Assembly: GCA_964536805.1 (NCBI GenBank)
Contig: CAZHYQ010000001.1
Coordinates: 62,001-126,000 of the forward strand
DNA from: Longilinea sp964536805
Lineage (GTDB): Bacteria > Chloroflexota > Anaerolineae > Anaerolineales > Anaerolineaceae
Direction of reading: 5' to 3'
DNA: 64,000 nucleotides
Each line of letters begins with the position of its first letter. Position 1 is the stretch's first letter. This document shows, one piece after another, positions 1 to 8,720 of this stretch. Both the position numbers and the translations under genes were made by a program. The notes beneath the pieces are model-generated. The model worked only from the letters and a program-made list of their open reading frames with translations. It did no database searches and was not told the origin of the DNA.

Positions 1-149
1 TTCCCAACAAAAATCGATTAAAGGATGCTATCTGTCATTTACTTTCCTATCCCTAAATACCTGCCCAAATATTATCACAAGATTGGTTTGGAGAGAAGAG
101 ATTCCCAAGGTCTTCATTCTGCCAAATGTACAGGAAAAATTCTTCCGGG

Positions 150-178
150 TTTTCCAAAAAAAATAAAACTGATATACT
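150..178 (+). promoter_or_regulatory. Possible promoter, near-leaderless start
   Basis: A good -10 hexamer, TATACT, lies at 173-178. A poor -35 candidate, TTTTCC, lies 17 bases upstream at 150-155. The ATG at 189 is only 10 bases past the -10 box, so the transcript would begin almost at the start codon. No Shine-Dalgarno sequence precedes that ATG, which fits a leaderless message. Confidence 0.35.
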
Positions 179-188
179 TTGTCGATCC

Positions 189-641
189 ATGCGCATCATG
201 ATTGCAGATTCTCACCTTGAAGTGCGTGCAGCAATGCGGTTGTTGCTGGAAGAGGATTCAGCGACCTGGATTGTGGCCGCAGAAGCATCCAGCGCAATCG
301 AATTGATCAATAAAGCACGTTCTGCCAATCCACGGGTGATCCTGGTTGATTGGGATCTGCCTGGGCTGCGGTTTGGTCCTGGAAATCTGGATTTTCAACG
401 GACTGATAAAATTTTTGTGGCACTGAAAGCCATTGCGCCCAAAGCTAAGGTTCTTGTTCTGAGTACGCTGCCTGAGACAAAAGCCGCAGTCATTCAAGCC
501 GGGGCGGATGCCTTTTTGTGTAAAAGCGAATCTCCTCAACAATTGTTAGGCGTAATAAAACAATTTGAGCAAGGGTTGGCGTCTGATCAACCACCGTCCT
601 GGACCACCTTGCCAAATATTCCCATCGAGCCCAGTCAATAA
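189..641 (+). CDS. Receiver-only response regulator
   Basis: This 150-residue protein is a stand-alone CheY-like receiver domain with no output domain. Its likely role is to accept a phosphate from a sensor kinase and signal by protein contact. Visible hallmarks are the N-terminal acidic residue D7 in MIADSH, the phosphoacceptor D54 in ILVDWDLPG, and the late lysine in FLCKSES. An in-frame ATG at 126 would add 21 polar residues ahead of the first beta strand. I prefer 189 because the domain begins there and a -10 box sits just upstream. No histidine kinase is visible nearby, so the partner is unknown. The domain call is secure; the signal is not known. Confidence 0.8.
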   Translation: MRIMIADSHLEVRAAMRLLLEEDSATWIVAAEASSAIELINKARSANPRVILVDWDLPGLRFGPGNLDFQRTDKIFVALKAIAPKAKVLVLSTLPETKAAVIQAGADAFLCKSESPQQLLGVIKQFEQGLASDQPPSWTTLPNIPIEPSQ

Positions 642-703
642 TCTCGCTCAACTTAAGTCCAAGAGTATTGTGACAAGAGGGTGACGATCCTCCATTGTCA
701 TTT

Positions 704-738
704 ATGTGTAATATGAGTAATATACTCGTATTACACAT
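704..738. promoter_or_regulatory. Large palindromic operator
   Basis: Two 16-base arms (704-719 and 723-738) are inverted repeats with a 3-base centre and one mismatch. The left arm core is TGTGTAATATGAGTA and the right arm core is TACTCGTATTACACA. It ends 14 bases before the ATG at 752 of the membrane/cupredoxin gene and is AT-rich, so it looks like a dimer-binding operator rather than a terminator. A metal-sensing repressor is a reasonable guess from the downstream genes. No regulator gene is adjacent, so the family cannot be named. Confidence 0.6.
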
Positions 739-751
739 TTTCCGAGGGTCA

Positions 752-1822
752 ATGACAGATTATCTGGCGGTATTTATTACGGGTCTGACGACTGGCGGCC
801 TTAGTTGTCTGGCAGTCCAAGGCGGTTTATTAACGTCATCGATTGCCCGTCAGGTGGAAAAAAGCGTCGAGCAGTCGGTTGCACTCAAGGCAAACCGAAA
901 AAACCGGCGTGAATCGCCGCTACAAACCGATCGTATTCAAAGTGGACGATCCGCCGTTGCTATTCTGGTTTTCCTAATCGCCAAGGTGGCTGCTTACACA
1001 TTATTGGGGCTGATGTTGGGCTGGTTAGGATCAACCTTTCAACTGACGCCGGTGATGCGCGGGTGGTTCCAGCTTGCGATCGGCTTGTTCATGCTTGGAA
1101 ACGCTCTGCGCATGTTCAATGTCCATCCAATTTTTCGGTTTTTTTCTTTTGAACCGCCTTCTGTTATTACGCGTTACATCCGCCGCAAGGCGCGAAATGC
1201 TGATGGCGATATGCTCACGCCGGCTTTTTTAGGACTCCTGACCGTGTTAATCCCCTGCGGAGTTACCCAGGCCATGATGGTTCTGGCTTTGGCAACAGGA
1301 AACGCAGTTCAGGGAGCTGTTTTAATGTTTGCCTTTACTCTGGGCACTTCCCCTGTCTTTTTTGTGCTGGCCTATTTGTTCACCCGTCTGGGTTCCAGAT
1401 TGGAACGCGGTTTTGTGGTGGTGACTGCGGTTCTGATTCTTGCGCTTGGGGTTGTTTCGGTCAATAGCGGTTTGAACCTGCTGGGGTCACCGGTATCCTT
1501 AACATCCCTTATCGGCGCGAAATCGACTCAACAGGCCAATCTTGCAGCCGGAGATAGCAACGCCATTGTCCGGATTAATGTGGAAAACGACGGCTATTCT
1601 CCAAATCTGGTCTATGCCAAGGCTGGAGTGCCAGTCCGCCTGGAACTGGTAACGGATAATACGCAAAGCTGCACGCGGGCTTTTACCATCCCTGTTCTCA
1701 ATGTCGCTGAAATTTTGCCGAAGTCAGGAACAAAGGTCGTTGATATTCCGGCTCAAAAAGCTGGTAAAATGAGTTTTTCCTGTTCGATGGGAATGTACAC
1801 TGGCGTTATCGTTTTTCAATAG
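752..1822 (+). CDS. TauE/SafE (DsbD-like) membrane protein with C-terminal cupredoxin
   Basis: The protein has 356 residues. The first ~250 form a polytopic membrane domain of the UreH/DsbD_2/TauE-SafE type, with an early GGLSCLAVQGG segment and a later IPCGVTQAMM segment containing the typical Pro-Cys-Gly. The last ~90 residues are a cupredoxin-like domain with candidate copper ligands in SCTRAF and FSCSMGMY. The likely role is copper handling or delivery at the outer face of the membrane; this is inferred from the family. The ATG at 752 has GAGGG just upstream. A longer in-frame start at 695 would run through the palindrome at 704-738 and is rejected. It is followed after 11 bases by an HMA metallochaperone gene, probably in one transcript. 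Confidence 0.8.
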   Translation: MTDYLAVFITGLTTGGLSCLAVQGGLLTSSIARQVEKSVEQSVALKANRKNRRESPLQTDRIQSGRSAVAILVFLIAKVAAYTLLGLMLGWLGSTFQLTPVMRGWFQLAIGLFMLGNALRMFNVHPIFRFFSFEPPSVITRYIRRKARNADGDMLTPAFLGLLTVLIPCGVTQAMMVLALATGNAVQGAVLMFAFTLGTSPVFFVLAYLFTRLGSRLERGFVVVTAVLILALGVVSVNSGLNLLGSPVSLTSLIGAKSTQQANLAAGDSNAIVRINVENDGYSPNLVYAKAGVPVRLELVTDNTQSCTRAFTIPVLNVAEILPKSGTKVVDIPAQKAGKMSFSCSMGMYTGVIVFQ

Positions 1823-1833
1823 AGGTAGTGCGT

Positions 1834-2046
1834 ATGGAAACCAGAGAATACCGCGTTCCAGATATGTTCTGTTCAAATTGTAAAATGCACCTTGAGGGTT
1901 TGGAAGATGACCTGCCTGGCATTCATCAGGTATACGCCAGTTATCACCAGCAGACTCTCCGAATCGAGTTTGATGAACGCATGGTCAGTGAAATACAAAT
2001 CATTGAGGCAGCGAAAAACATGGGATATCATTTGATTGCAGCCTGA
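1834..2046 (+). CDS. Heavy-metal-associated (CopZ-like) chaperone
   Basis: This 70-residue protein is a single HMA domain. The metal-binding motif MFCSNCKMH gives cysteines C13 and C16 from the ATG at 1834. CopZ/Atx1-type proteins carry Cu(I) in the cytoplasm to P-type ATPases or other membrane acceptors. The upstream neighbour here is a membrane protein with a cupredoxin domain, which fits copper traffic. The binding loop begins MFCSNC instead of the usual MTCxxC. A GTG at 1828 is in frame but only 2 bases from AGAGG (1821-1825). The ATG at 1834 has proper spacing of 8, so I chose it. Metal specificity is inferred. Confidence 0.82.
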   Translation: METREYRVPDMFCSNCKMHLEGLEDDLPGIHQVYASYHQQTLRIEFDERMVSEIQIIEAAKNMGYHLIAA

Positions 2047-2060
2047 TAAACGAGAAAAAG

Positions 2061-2092
2061 AAAAACCGGCCGTCATTTGACGGCCGGTTTTT
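2061..2092. terminator. Bidirectional terminator
   Basis: A perfect 15-bp stem (arms 2061-2075 and 2078-2092) contains the core ACCGGCCGTCA. It is flanked by A5 on one side and T5 on the other, so it works on both strands. It lies between the convergent copper-chaperone and beta-glucosidase genes. Confidence 0.93.
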
Positions 2093-2094
2093 CT

Positions 2095-4575
2095 TTATTC
2101 AAGCGTAAAAATCAATCGCTGGCGAATGTCTCTGGATGAGGAACCTATTCCAACTTCAAATTCGCCGGGTTCCCAGCGCCATTTTTTCAGCAACGGATCA
2201 TAGAATGAAAAAGCGCGTTCATCCAATTCAAAAACCACTTCTTTCGTTTCCCCGGGTTGGAGTAAGATTTTCCTGAATCCTTTCAATTCTTTGGGTGGGC
2301 GAGGCAAGGATGCCTTCAGATCAGAAATATAAAGTTGAACAACTTCCTTACCAGCGTGGGATCCAGTGTTTTTGACGGATGCATTGAGGCGAATTGGGAA
2401 GACATTTTTCGCATAGCTTATCTTTAATGGCAGGTATTCAAATTCTGTATAGGATAAACCATGTCCAAACGGAAAAAGCGGTTCAATTTGACGCAGGTCG
2501 TAATGCCGGTATCCGACAAATATGCCTTCGCCGTAGGCAACTTCGCGCCCGCCAGGATAGTTATTAAAGGCCGGCGTATCTTCCAACCGTTTGGGGTAGG
2601 TGACGCTGAGCTTGCCGGATGGATTAACCTCCCCGAAGAGAACACGGGCGATTGCGTTCCCGCCCTCCATGCCGGGGTAGTATGCTTGCAACACTGCTTT
2701 GACATCTTCCAGCCACGGCATGCTGACCGGCGCGCCGCTGTTAAGGACAACCACCGTATTTGGGTTGGCTTTTGCCACAGCGCGAATCAACTCTGTTTGC
2801 GGGCCGGTTAATTCCAGGCTGTCGCGGTCGCGGCCTTCCTGTTCGTGCTGTTCAGGATATCCTGCGAACACGATGGCTGCGTCGCAGGACTGCGCTAACG
2901 CGGATGCTCGTGCCAGGCGTAGATCTTCGCCAGGAATGTAAGTGCGCGCAAGACAGACTTTGACCGAGATGAACGGCTCGCGGCTTTCTTTCACATATTC
3001 AATACGTAAAGGATAAGACAAACCTGCTTTCAATTCGATCGTTGTGGATTGTTGCACGAATTCATCGGTGATCATATCGAATTCGGGCGCATCGTTGGCG
3101 AGGAGCAGTTGATTATCGACGAAGAGGCGGGCTTTGGCGGAATTGGTAAGTTGGATTTGATAATGGCCGCTTTCCGGGACGCTAAACGTTCCGCTCCAAC
3201 GGGCTGAAAAATGGTACATCGATATGCCTTCCGCTGGGGATGCGCCGTACCACCAGAAACCCGCTGAGGGGAACTGGCTGGAAAAAATTGGCGCGCCTTC
3301 CATTTTCAGGTTTGGGAAAAATTCGCCCAGTAAACCGGCGGATTTGCCATCTGGCGTGCGTAAATACTCGGGACGCAACACTGGAATCGCGGATTCGTTA
3401 TCGCAGCCCTTTTCATAAAGGATCTCAACGGTTTCGGGTAACAAATAGCGTAAACCCTCGAGTGGACTGACCCGGTACGGGGGTATGGCAAATGAACTAC
3501 CGCCGCCGCCGATACGGCATTCAGCGGCATTTGGTCCAATAACGGCCAGCCGCTTCAAACCCGATTTTAACAGCGGCAGGAGGTGGTTATCGTTCTTCAA
3601 CAAAGTGATGGCTTCTTCTGCCAATCGCCTTGCCGCCATTTGATGTTCGGAAGTATTGACCGTGTGGCTCGAGCGAGTCTGGGTTTGCCGTTTAACCACC
3701 AGTTGAAGAACTCGCCGTACTGCTTCGTCAATGACGCTTTCTTCGACCTGCCAAGTGGACACTGCTTCCGACAAAAGCGGTCCGAACCATTTTGCCGGTC
3801 CCGGCATTTCCAGATCCAACCCGGCATTGATAGGTTCAGCGGTTGCATGGACTGCGCCCCAATCCGAAACAACGGCGCCCTGGTATCCCCACTCCTTTCT
3901 CAAAATATCGGTCAATAAAACTTTTTTCTGACTGGCATAATCGCCATTCAAACGGTTGTAGGAGCACATAACCGTCCATGGATTGGCTGCCTTAACCACC
4001 CGTTCGAATTGCGGCAGGTAGATTTCGCGCAGGGTACGTTCATCGACGATAGAATTTCCGCGTTTACGTTCAATTTCCTGGTTGTTTGCGGCAAAATGTT
4101 TTAACGATGTTCCGGCTCCCTGACTCTGCACTCCATTTACATAGGCCACCCCAATTTCACCGGCCAGGTAAGGATCCTCCGAATAGGATTCAAAATTCCG
4201 TCCGCTAAGCGGATGTCTCACAATGTTGACACACGGCCCCAGTAAAATGTCGCATTCCATTGCCAGCGTCTCTTCGCCCAGGACGGCTCCAACTTTCTCG
4301 ATTAATTCCGGATTCCAGCTCGACGCCATGGATACGCCGGTTGGAAACACGGTGGTCAGGCCGGCTTTTCGCCCTGTTTCGGCAAGATCCGACCGGACTC
4401 CATGCGGACCATCTGTCATCGTTACCGGTTCGATTCCAAAACGCTCGATGGAAACCGTCCGCCAGGCGTCCTGACCGGATAGTAGCAATATTTTTTCATC
4501 CAAAGTAAGGGCCTTAAGCAAGCTTTCAACATCAAGCTTGGATTTGCTTTGGGGGGCGGTGTGTTGGTCAACCAT
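2095..4575 (-). CDS. GH3 beta-glucosidase with PA14 insert
   Basis: The protein has 826 residues and no signal peptide, so it is probably cytoplasmic. The GH3 TIM-barrel domain spans roughly 10-300, with the substrate-side KHFAANNQE at 159-167 and the nucleophile D238 in VVSDWGAVH. The second GH3 domain is split by a PA14 domain at about 410-545. It carries the likely acid/base region EGRDRDSLEL near 580. A fibronectin-III-like C-terminal domain spans about 730-820. Enzymes with this layout (KmBglI type) release glucose from beta-linked oligosaccharides, and PA14 shapes the pocket. The exact substrate is not predictable. The gene is alone, facing away from the carboxylase operon and ending at a bidirectional terminator. 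Confidence 0.93.
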   Translation of the reverse strand: MVDQHTAPQSKSKLDVESLLKALTLDEKILLLSGQDAWRTVSIERFGIEPVTMTDGPHGVRSDLAETGRKAGLTTVFPTGVSMASSWNPELIEKVGAVLGEETLAMECDILLGPCVNIVRHPLSGRNFESYSEDPYLAGEIGVAYVNGVQSQGAGTSLKHFAANNQEIERKRGNSIVDERTLREIYLPQFERVVKAANPWTVMCSYNRLNGDYASQKKVLLTDILRKEWGYQGAVVSDWGAVHATAEPINAGLDLEMPGPAKWFGPLLSEAVSTWQVEESVIDEAVRRVLQLVVKRQTQTRSSHTVNTSEHQMAARRLAEEAITLLKNDNHLLPLLKSGLKRLAVIGPNAAECRIGGGGSSFAIPPYRVSPLEGLRYLLPETVEILYEKGCDNESAIPVLRPEYLRTPDGKSAGLLGEFFPNLKMEGAPIFSSQFPSAGFWWYGASPAEGISMYHFSARWSGTFSVPESGHYQIQLTNSAKARLFVDNQLLLANDAPEFDMITDEFVQQSTTIELKAGLSYPLRIEYVKESREPFISVKVCLARTYIPGEDLRLARASALAQSCDAAIVFAGYPEQHEQEGRDRDSLELTGPQTELIRAVAKANPNTVVVLNSGAPVSMPWLEDVKAVLQAYYPGMEGGNAIARVLFGEVNPSGKLSVTYPKRLEDTPAFNNYPGGREVAYGEGIFVGYRHYDLRQIEPLFPFGHGLSYTEFEYLPLKISYAKNVFPIRLNASVKNTGSHAGKEVVQLYISDLKASLPRPPKELKGFRKILLQPGETKEVVFELDERAFSFYDPLLKKWRWEPGEFEVGIGSSSRDIRQRLIFTLE

Positions 4576-4837
4576 GCGACTGCTCCTGATTTAAATGTGA
4601 TTGGAATTGATAGATAATCTCTCAATTTATGAGAGTCTTTGACAGGCAATTCTGTTAAATTTTACTCTTAGTCGTGATTATGCGGAGATACGTTAAGGTC
4701 GATTTGAAACGATCTTTCAATCGCCGGGTTATTAATCAGAGTGTTAACTGGTGCAATTTAGACGAGAGATTTTCTCTGGCCGTTTTTTTTATCGTAAACC
4801 ATTGACTTATGCGGTACAGATTGGGCAAAACCAAACA

Positions 4838-6379
4838 ATGAGCACGAAAGATATCCTGGAAGCGAAGCGGAAAGCAGCGGCATTTGGAGGCGGCGATGTG
4901 CAAAATGAAAAACAGCACGCCCGCGGCAAGAACACCGCCCGGGAACGGATAGAGATGTTTCTGGATGCCGGCACATTTGAAGAGGTTGGCGCATTTGTCA
5001 CTCATCGAGCAGTCGGCCTGGGAATGGAAAAGAACCATCCCTTGGGCGATGGGGTGATTACCGGTTGGGGCAAAGTGGACGGCCGGCTGGTTTATGTGTA
5101 TGCACAGGATTTCACCATTCTGGGTGGTTCGCTTGGCGAAAGTCATGGCCAAAAAATTGCCAGGATCATGGATCTTGCTATTGAAAACGGTGCACCCCTG
5201 ATTGGTATGAATGATTCCGGTGGGGCTCGCATTCAGGAGGGTGTTGATTCGTTGGCAGCTTACGGCGAAATCTTCTTTCGAAATACGCGTGCCAGCGGTG
5301 TGATCCCGCAAATATCCCTCATATTAGGGCCGTGTGCAGGCGGTGCTGTATATTCTCCGGGCATTACCGATTTCGTTTTCATGACCGAACAAAACGCATA
5401 TATGTTTATTACCGGGCCAGAAGTGGTCCGGGCTGTGACACATGAGGATGTTGATTTTGACTCCCTGGGTAGCGCAGCAGTTCATCATGGTAAGAGCGGC
5501 GTTGCGCATTTTACAGTTGCGGATGAGAAACAACTTTTTCAACAGGTTCGCATTTTGTTGTCCTACCTGCCCGGCAACAACCTGGAACAGCCGCCTTTTA
5601 TTCGATCCCAGGATAGTGCTGATCGAATGACTTCGGAACTTGAGAAAATCGTGCCGGACGAGCCCAACCGGCCCTATGATGTTCATGAAGTGATCGAAGT
5701 TGTTTTTGACCAGAGTACCTTTTTGGAAATCCAACCTGATTATGCAGGCAATATTGTCGTTGGATTCGCGAGATTGAATGGCAATACTGTGGGCATTGTA
5801 GCCAACCAACCCGCCGTTCTGGCTGGGGTATTGGATATCAACGCCTCCGATAAAGCGGCGAGATTCATCCGCTTCTGTGACGCGTTTCACATCCCCTTGA
5901 TCACCTTTGTTGACACGCCAGGTTTTCTTCCGGGAATTGACCAGGAACATAATGGAATCATAAGGCACGGCGCAAAAATGATTTATGCCTATGCGGAGGC
6001 CACGGTTCCTAAATTAGCCTTAATCATGCGAAAGGCATACGGCGGTGCTTATATTGTTATGAGTTCTAAACATTTACGCAGCGATTTGAACTTCGCCTGG
6101 CCAAATGCAGAGATTGCCGTCATGGGACCTGAAGGTGCGGTTCAGATTGTGTTTCGCAAGGAAATAGACGCCTCGGATAATCCCGCAGACACCAGGTTTG
6201 AAAAGACCCAACAATACCGGGAGGAATTTGCCAATCCTTACGTGGCAGCTTCCCGCGGATATTTGGATGATGTGATTTTTGTTGAAGAAACCCGCTTTCG
6301 TTTGATAAAAGGACTGGAATCCCTGCACTCCAAACGGCAAAGCGTTCCCCAGCGCAAGCATGGAAATATTCCCTTATGA
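4838..6379 (+). CDS. pccB: Acyl-CoA carboxylase, carboxyltransferase subunit (PccB-type)
   Basis: This 513-residue subunit transfers CO2 from carboxybiotin to an acyl-CoA. Both crotonase-like halves are visible. The N-half has NDSGGARIQEG near 125-135 and GPCAGGAVYSP near 164-174; the C-half has VDTPGFLPG and RKAYGGAYIVM. Length and motifs match propionyl-CoA carboxylase beta chains rather than split AccA/AccD. I place the start at the ATG at 4838 (MSTKDILEAK). An earlier in-frame ATG at 4751 would add 29 residues not seen in the family. The stop overlaps the next start by 4 bases, so translation is coupled to the biotin carboxylase. Propionyl-CoA is the likeliest substrate, but acetyl- or methylcrotonyl-CoA cannot be excluded. 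Confidence 0.9.
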   Translation: MSTKDILEAKRKAAAFGGGDVQNEKQHARGKNTARERIEMFLDAGTFEEVGAFVTHRAVGLGMEKNHPLGDGVITGWGKVDGRLVYVYAQDFTILGGSLGESHGQKIARIMDLAIENGAPLIGMNDSGGARIQEGVDSLAAYGEIFFRNTRASGVIPQISLILGPCAGGAVYSPGITDFVFMTEQNAYMFITGPEVVRAVTHEDVDFDSLGSAAVHHGKSGVAHFTVADEKQLFQQVRILLSYLPGNNLEQPPFIRSQDSADRMTSELEKIVPDEPNRPYDVHEVIEVVFDQSTFLEIQPDYAGNIVVGFARLNGNTVGIVANQPAVLAGVLDINASDKAARFIRFCDAFHIPLITFVDTPGFLPGIDQEHNGIIRHGAKMIYAYAEATVPKLALIMRKAYGGAYIVMSSKHLRSDLNFAWPNAEIAVMGPEGAVQIVFRKEIDASDNPADTRFEKTQQYREEFANPYVAASRGYLDDVIFVEETRFRLIKGLESLHSKRQSVPQRKHGNIPL

Positions 6380-7890
6380 GTGATTATTCAAATTTCAAGG
6401 TTATGGTAGCTAATCGCGGCGAGATTGCCTTGCGAATTATGCGCTCCTGCCGAGAATTGGGAATGCCTACTGTAGCGATTTTCAGTGAACCAGACGAACA
6501 GGCACTGCATGCCCGTTATGCAGATGAGGGCGTCTGCGTTGGTCCTGCCGATGCAAACCAAAGCTATTTGAATATGGATGCAATCCTGGATGCTGCCAGG
6601 AAAACCGGTGCTAAGGCAATTCATCCAGGTTATGGTTTCCTATCTGAAAATTCGGATTTTGCACAGGCTGTTGAAAACGCTGGCCTGCTCTTCATAGGAC
6701 CGAGGCCTGAAACGGTGGCTTTGACAGGCGATAAACTGGCAGCACGTCGAATAGCCCGTGAAACCGGCTTACCGGTCTTGCCCGGACCTGATGAACCATT
6801 AGAGCATGGTCCTCTCCAACCTTTGCTGGAAAGTCAAATCGTTTTCCCGGTCTTGATCAAAGCGGTTGCAGGCGGCGGCGGACGCGGAATTCGCCTGGCT
6901 AATGATCCATCCGAACTTGAAAACATGATTGCAGCCGCGCGCAAGGAAGCCCAGGCCTCCTTTGGTAACGATGAGGTTTACCTGGAGCCGCTCGTGCTGG
7001 GCGCACGACATATTGAAGTCCAAATATTGGGCGATGGAAATGGGCATGTACTTTGCCTGGGAGAGCGTGAGTGCTCGATTCAGCGCCGACGCCAAAAACT
7101 AATTGAGGAAGCGCCGGCTTCCCACCTGCCCGATCGTTTGCGGTTGGCATTCCATGAAGATGCTCTGAAATTGGCCACAATGCTGAATTATCGCGGATTG
7201 GGCACCATCGAATTCTTGTTGGATAAGAATGGAGAATATTTCTTTATCGAAGTGAATCCGCGCATTCAGGTTGAACACCCGGTGACTGAAATGGTGACAG
7301 GCATCGATTTGGTGCGGGAGCAGTTAATTCTGGCTGTCACCGGAAAGTTACGGCTGAGCCAGCAGGAAATCGTTCAGCGCGGCGCTGCCATAGAAGCGCG
7401 CGTCCTTGCGGAAGATACAGCTGATGGATTTTTGCCTGCCACTGGCGAGATCTCGCATATGCTTTTACCTGGCGGCTTGGGAGTGCGGGTGGATTCGAGC
7501 CTCTACCTGGGCATGCCAATTACCGCAAATTACGACTCACTGTTGGCAAAGGTAATTGTCTGGGATGAAAACCGGGTTCAGGCACTGGCGCGGATGAAAA
7601 GAGCCCTGCAAGAATTCCAAATCGGCGGCGTACCCACAGATCTTGCTTTTTTACAACAAATCGTAAATAGCAGCAGTTTCCGTTCCGGCCGCACCGATAC
7701 TACCTACCTGGATCATTTCCTGCCTTCGCAAGGGGCAGAGAATGACTTTATTGAAAAAGATCTGGCTGTGGCAATTGCGCTTTTAGCAAGCCAGAATTCA
7801 TCCAACGAAAAAATCCAGGATGAGACTCCGGAGACAAATCGTCTTTGGAGATTTGCCGCCTGGCGCGAGCAAATGGGCATCCTTCCCTAG
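6376..7890 (+). CDS. accC: Biotin carboxylase subunit of acyl-CoA carboxylase
   Basis: The 504-residue protein carboxylates biotin on the carrier protein using ATP and bicarbonate. An N-terminal pre-ATP-grasp domain (VANRGEIALRI) is followed by the ATP-grasp glycine loop KAVAGGGGRGIR, the signature EVNPRIQVEHPVTE and the biotin-carboxylase C-domain. About 50 extra residues at the C-terminus exceed the compact E. coli AccC and are typical of PccA-like subunits, but there is no fused carrier domain. The start overlaps the upstream stop in an ATGA. The downstream carrier gene begins 9 bases after the stop, with its ribosome-binding site over this stop codon. Confidence 0.93.
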   Translation: MSDYSNFKVMVANRGEIALRIMRSCRELGMPTVAIFSEPDEQALHARYADEGVCVGPADANQSYLNMDAILDAARKTGAKAIHPGYGFLSENSDFAQAVENAGLLFIGPRPETVALTGDKLAARRIARETGLPVLPGPDEPLEHGPLQPLLESQIVFPVLIKAVAGGGGRGIRLANDPSELENMIAAARKEAQASFGNDEVYLEPLVLGARHIEVQILGDGNGHVLCLGERECSIQRRRQKLIEEAPASHLPDRLRLAFHEDALKLATMLNYRGLGTIEFLLDKNGEYFFIEVNPRIQVEHPVTEMVTGIDLVREQLILAVTGKLRLSQQEIVQRGAAIEARVLAEDTADGFLPATGEISHMLLPGGLGVRVDSSLYLGMPITANYDSLLAKVIVWDENRVQALARMKRALQEFQIGGVPTDLAFLQQIVNSSSFRSGRTDTTYLDHFLPSQGAENDFIEKDLAVAIALLASQNSSNEKIQDETPETNRLWRFAAWREQMGILP

Positions 7891-7899
7891 GAGGTAAAT

Positions 7900-8394
7900 G
7901 TGTCAATCTATTTAATTCGTGTCAGCGAACGTGAATACCAGGTTGATATTGCCGGGGACCAAATCAAGATTGACGGCAAGGTCATGCGCGCAAGATTGAC
8001 ACCGATCAATCAGAGCGGACATTTTTTGCTTCAAACCGAGTCAGACCAACAGGAAATTCATATCCAGGAAAGTGGAAAGGGTACATTCCTGGCGACAATT
8101 GCCAGCCGTTATTTCAAAGTCCAAATCGACCGCAACCTAAATCGACTGCCAAAACCTCTCCCAAGAAGCCAGGGCGATCTTAAGGCGCCGATGCCTGCAA
8201 AAGTCATCGACATTCTGGTAAAATCGGGTGAAAAAGTGAAATTCGGACAAACGGTTGTTTTATTGGAATCGATGAAAATGCAAATGGAAATAAAAGCTCC
8301 GGTAAATGGAACGGTGGATTCTGTTTTCGTTCAACCAAATGGACAGGTCGAAAAAGGATCAAGATTGGTCTTCATCGTTCAAGACTCTGAATAG
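7900..8394 (+). CDS. Biotin carboxyl carrier protein
   Basis: The protein has 164 residues. The last ~75 form a biotinyl-lipoyl domain with LLESMKMQME, where K126 would be biotinylated. The first ~90 are a variable adaptor domain that probably docks it to the carboxylase. It completes a free-standing three-subunit carboxylase with the two genes upstream. The start is GTG at 7900, preceded by TAGGAGGT that overlaps the previous stop. The ATG at 7898 is out of frame and closes after five codons. Confidence 0.9.
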   Translation: MSIYLIRVSEREYQVDIAGDQIKIDGKVMRARLTPINQSGHFLLQTESDQQEIHIQESGKGTFLATIASRYFKVQIDRNLNRLPKPLPRSQGDLKAPMPAKVIDILVKSGEKVKFGQTVVLLESMKMQMEIKAPVNGTVDSVFVQPNGQVEKGSRLVFIVQDSE

Positions 8395-8422
8395 ATACAT
8401 TTACCCAATATTTCATTAATCC

Positions 8423-8441
8423 TTGACAGGATGGATATAAT
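8423..8441 (+). promoter_or_regulatory. livK: Promoter-like elements ahead of liv operon
   Basis: A perfect -35-like TTGACA (8423-8428) and a perfect -10-like TATAAT (8436-8441) occur close together. Only 7 bases separate them, so they cannot both serve one promoter. TTGACA could pair with AAAAAT 17 bases downstream, or TATAAT could act with a weak -35. Either would start a transcript with a leader of about 290 bases before livK. Confidence 0.4.
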
Positions 8442-8552
8442 GAATAAAAATCACACGAATCCCACGGACTGACAACAACCGATATCATGTCGATCACCCT
8501 TTTTGCATGCTTCATTTTTATGGTTTGGTGCCTTATGTATTATGCGACACCT

Positions 8553-8648
8553 AACCCTGTAGGACGGCGTGTAAAAGTAGGGTAAAGCAAGAGAAGGAAA
8601 ACCCGATTTCAAAAGCAAATGCCGTCCAGCGTGACGGATTTTTTTATT
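8553..8648 (+). promoter_or_regulatory. livK: Structured leader with terminator/antiterminator switch
   Basis: A short terminator stem pairs CCGTC (8622-8626) with GACGG (8633-8637), followed by an AT7-type tract at 8638-8645. A competing 9-bp stem pairs GGACGGCGT (8562-8570) with ATGCCGTCC (8619-8627) and would disrupt it. Inside, AGGGT at 8579-8583 can pair either upstream with ACCCT (8554-8558) or, as GGGT, downstream with ACCC (8601-8604). This is riboswitch or attenuator architecture, but I do not recognise a known riboswitch class. The terminator could instead simply close the carboxylase operon. Confidence 0.5.
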
Positions 8649-8666
8649 AATAAAAGGAGGTGATTT

Positions 8667-8720
8667 CTGGCAAGAAAAATGAACAAGGCGACTAAGTTGA
8701 TGCTATTTTCGAAGAATTGA
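8667..8720 (+). CDS. Leader microORF before livK
   Basis: A 12-base perfect complement to the 16S 3' end, AAAGGAGGTGAT (8653-8664), stands upstream of a short open frame. Six bases after the GGAGG core, a CTG at 8667 opens a 17-codon frame that includes an ATG at 8679 (13 codons, peptide MNKATKLMLFSKN). It closes at the TGA at 8718-8720. livK starts at 8741 with its own GGAGG. Such a strong ribosome site is hard to explain without translation. The peptide would be a translational coupler or sensor rather than a functional protein. The start codon is uncertain. Confidence 0.45.
   Translation: MARKMNKATKLMLFSKN

Noticed and set aside
4761..4790. Terminator-like stem with T8 ahead of pccB
   Set aside because: The AGAGA/TCTCT stem is only 5 bp with a 3-base loop and GGCCG intervenes before the T-run, so it is too weak to claim.
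4736..5968. Long minus-strand frames opposite the carboxyltransferase
   Set aside because: They are Cys/His-rich shadows of a clear pccB-type gene with full motifs.
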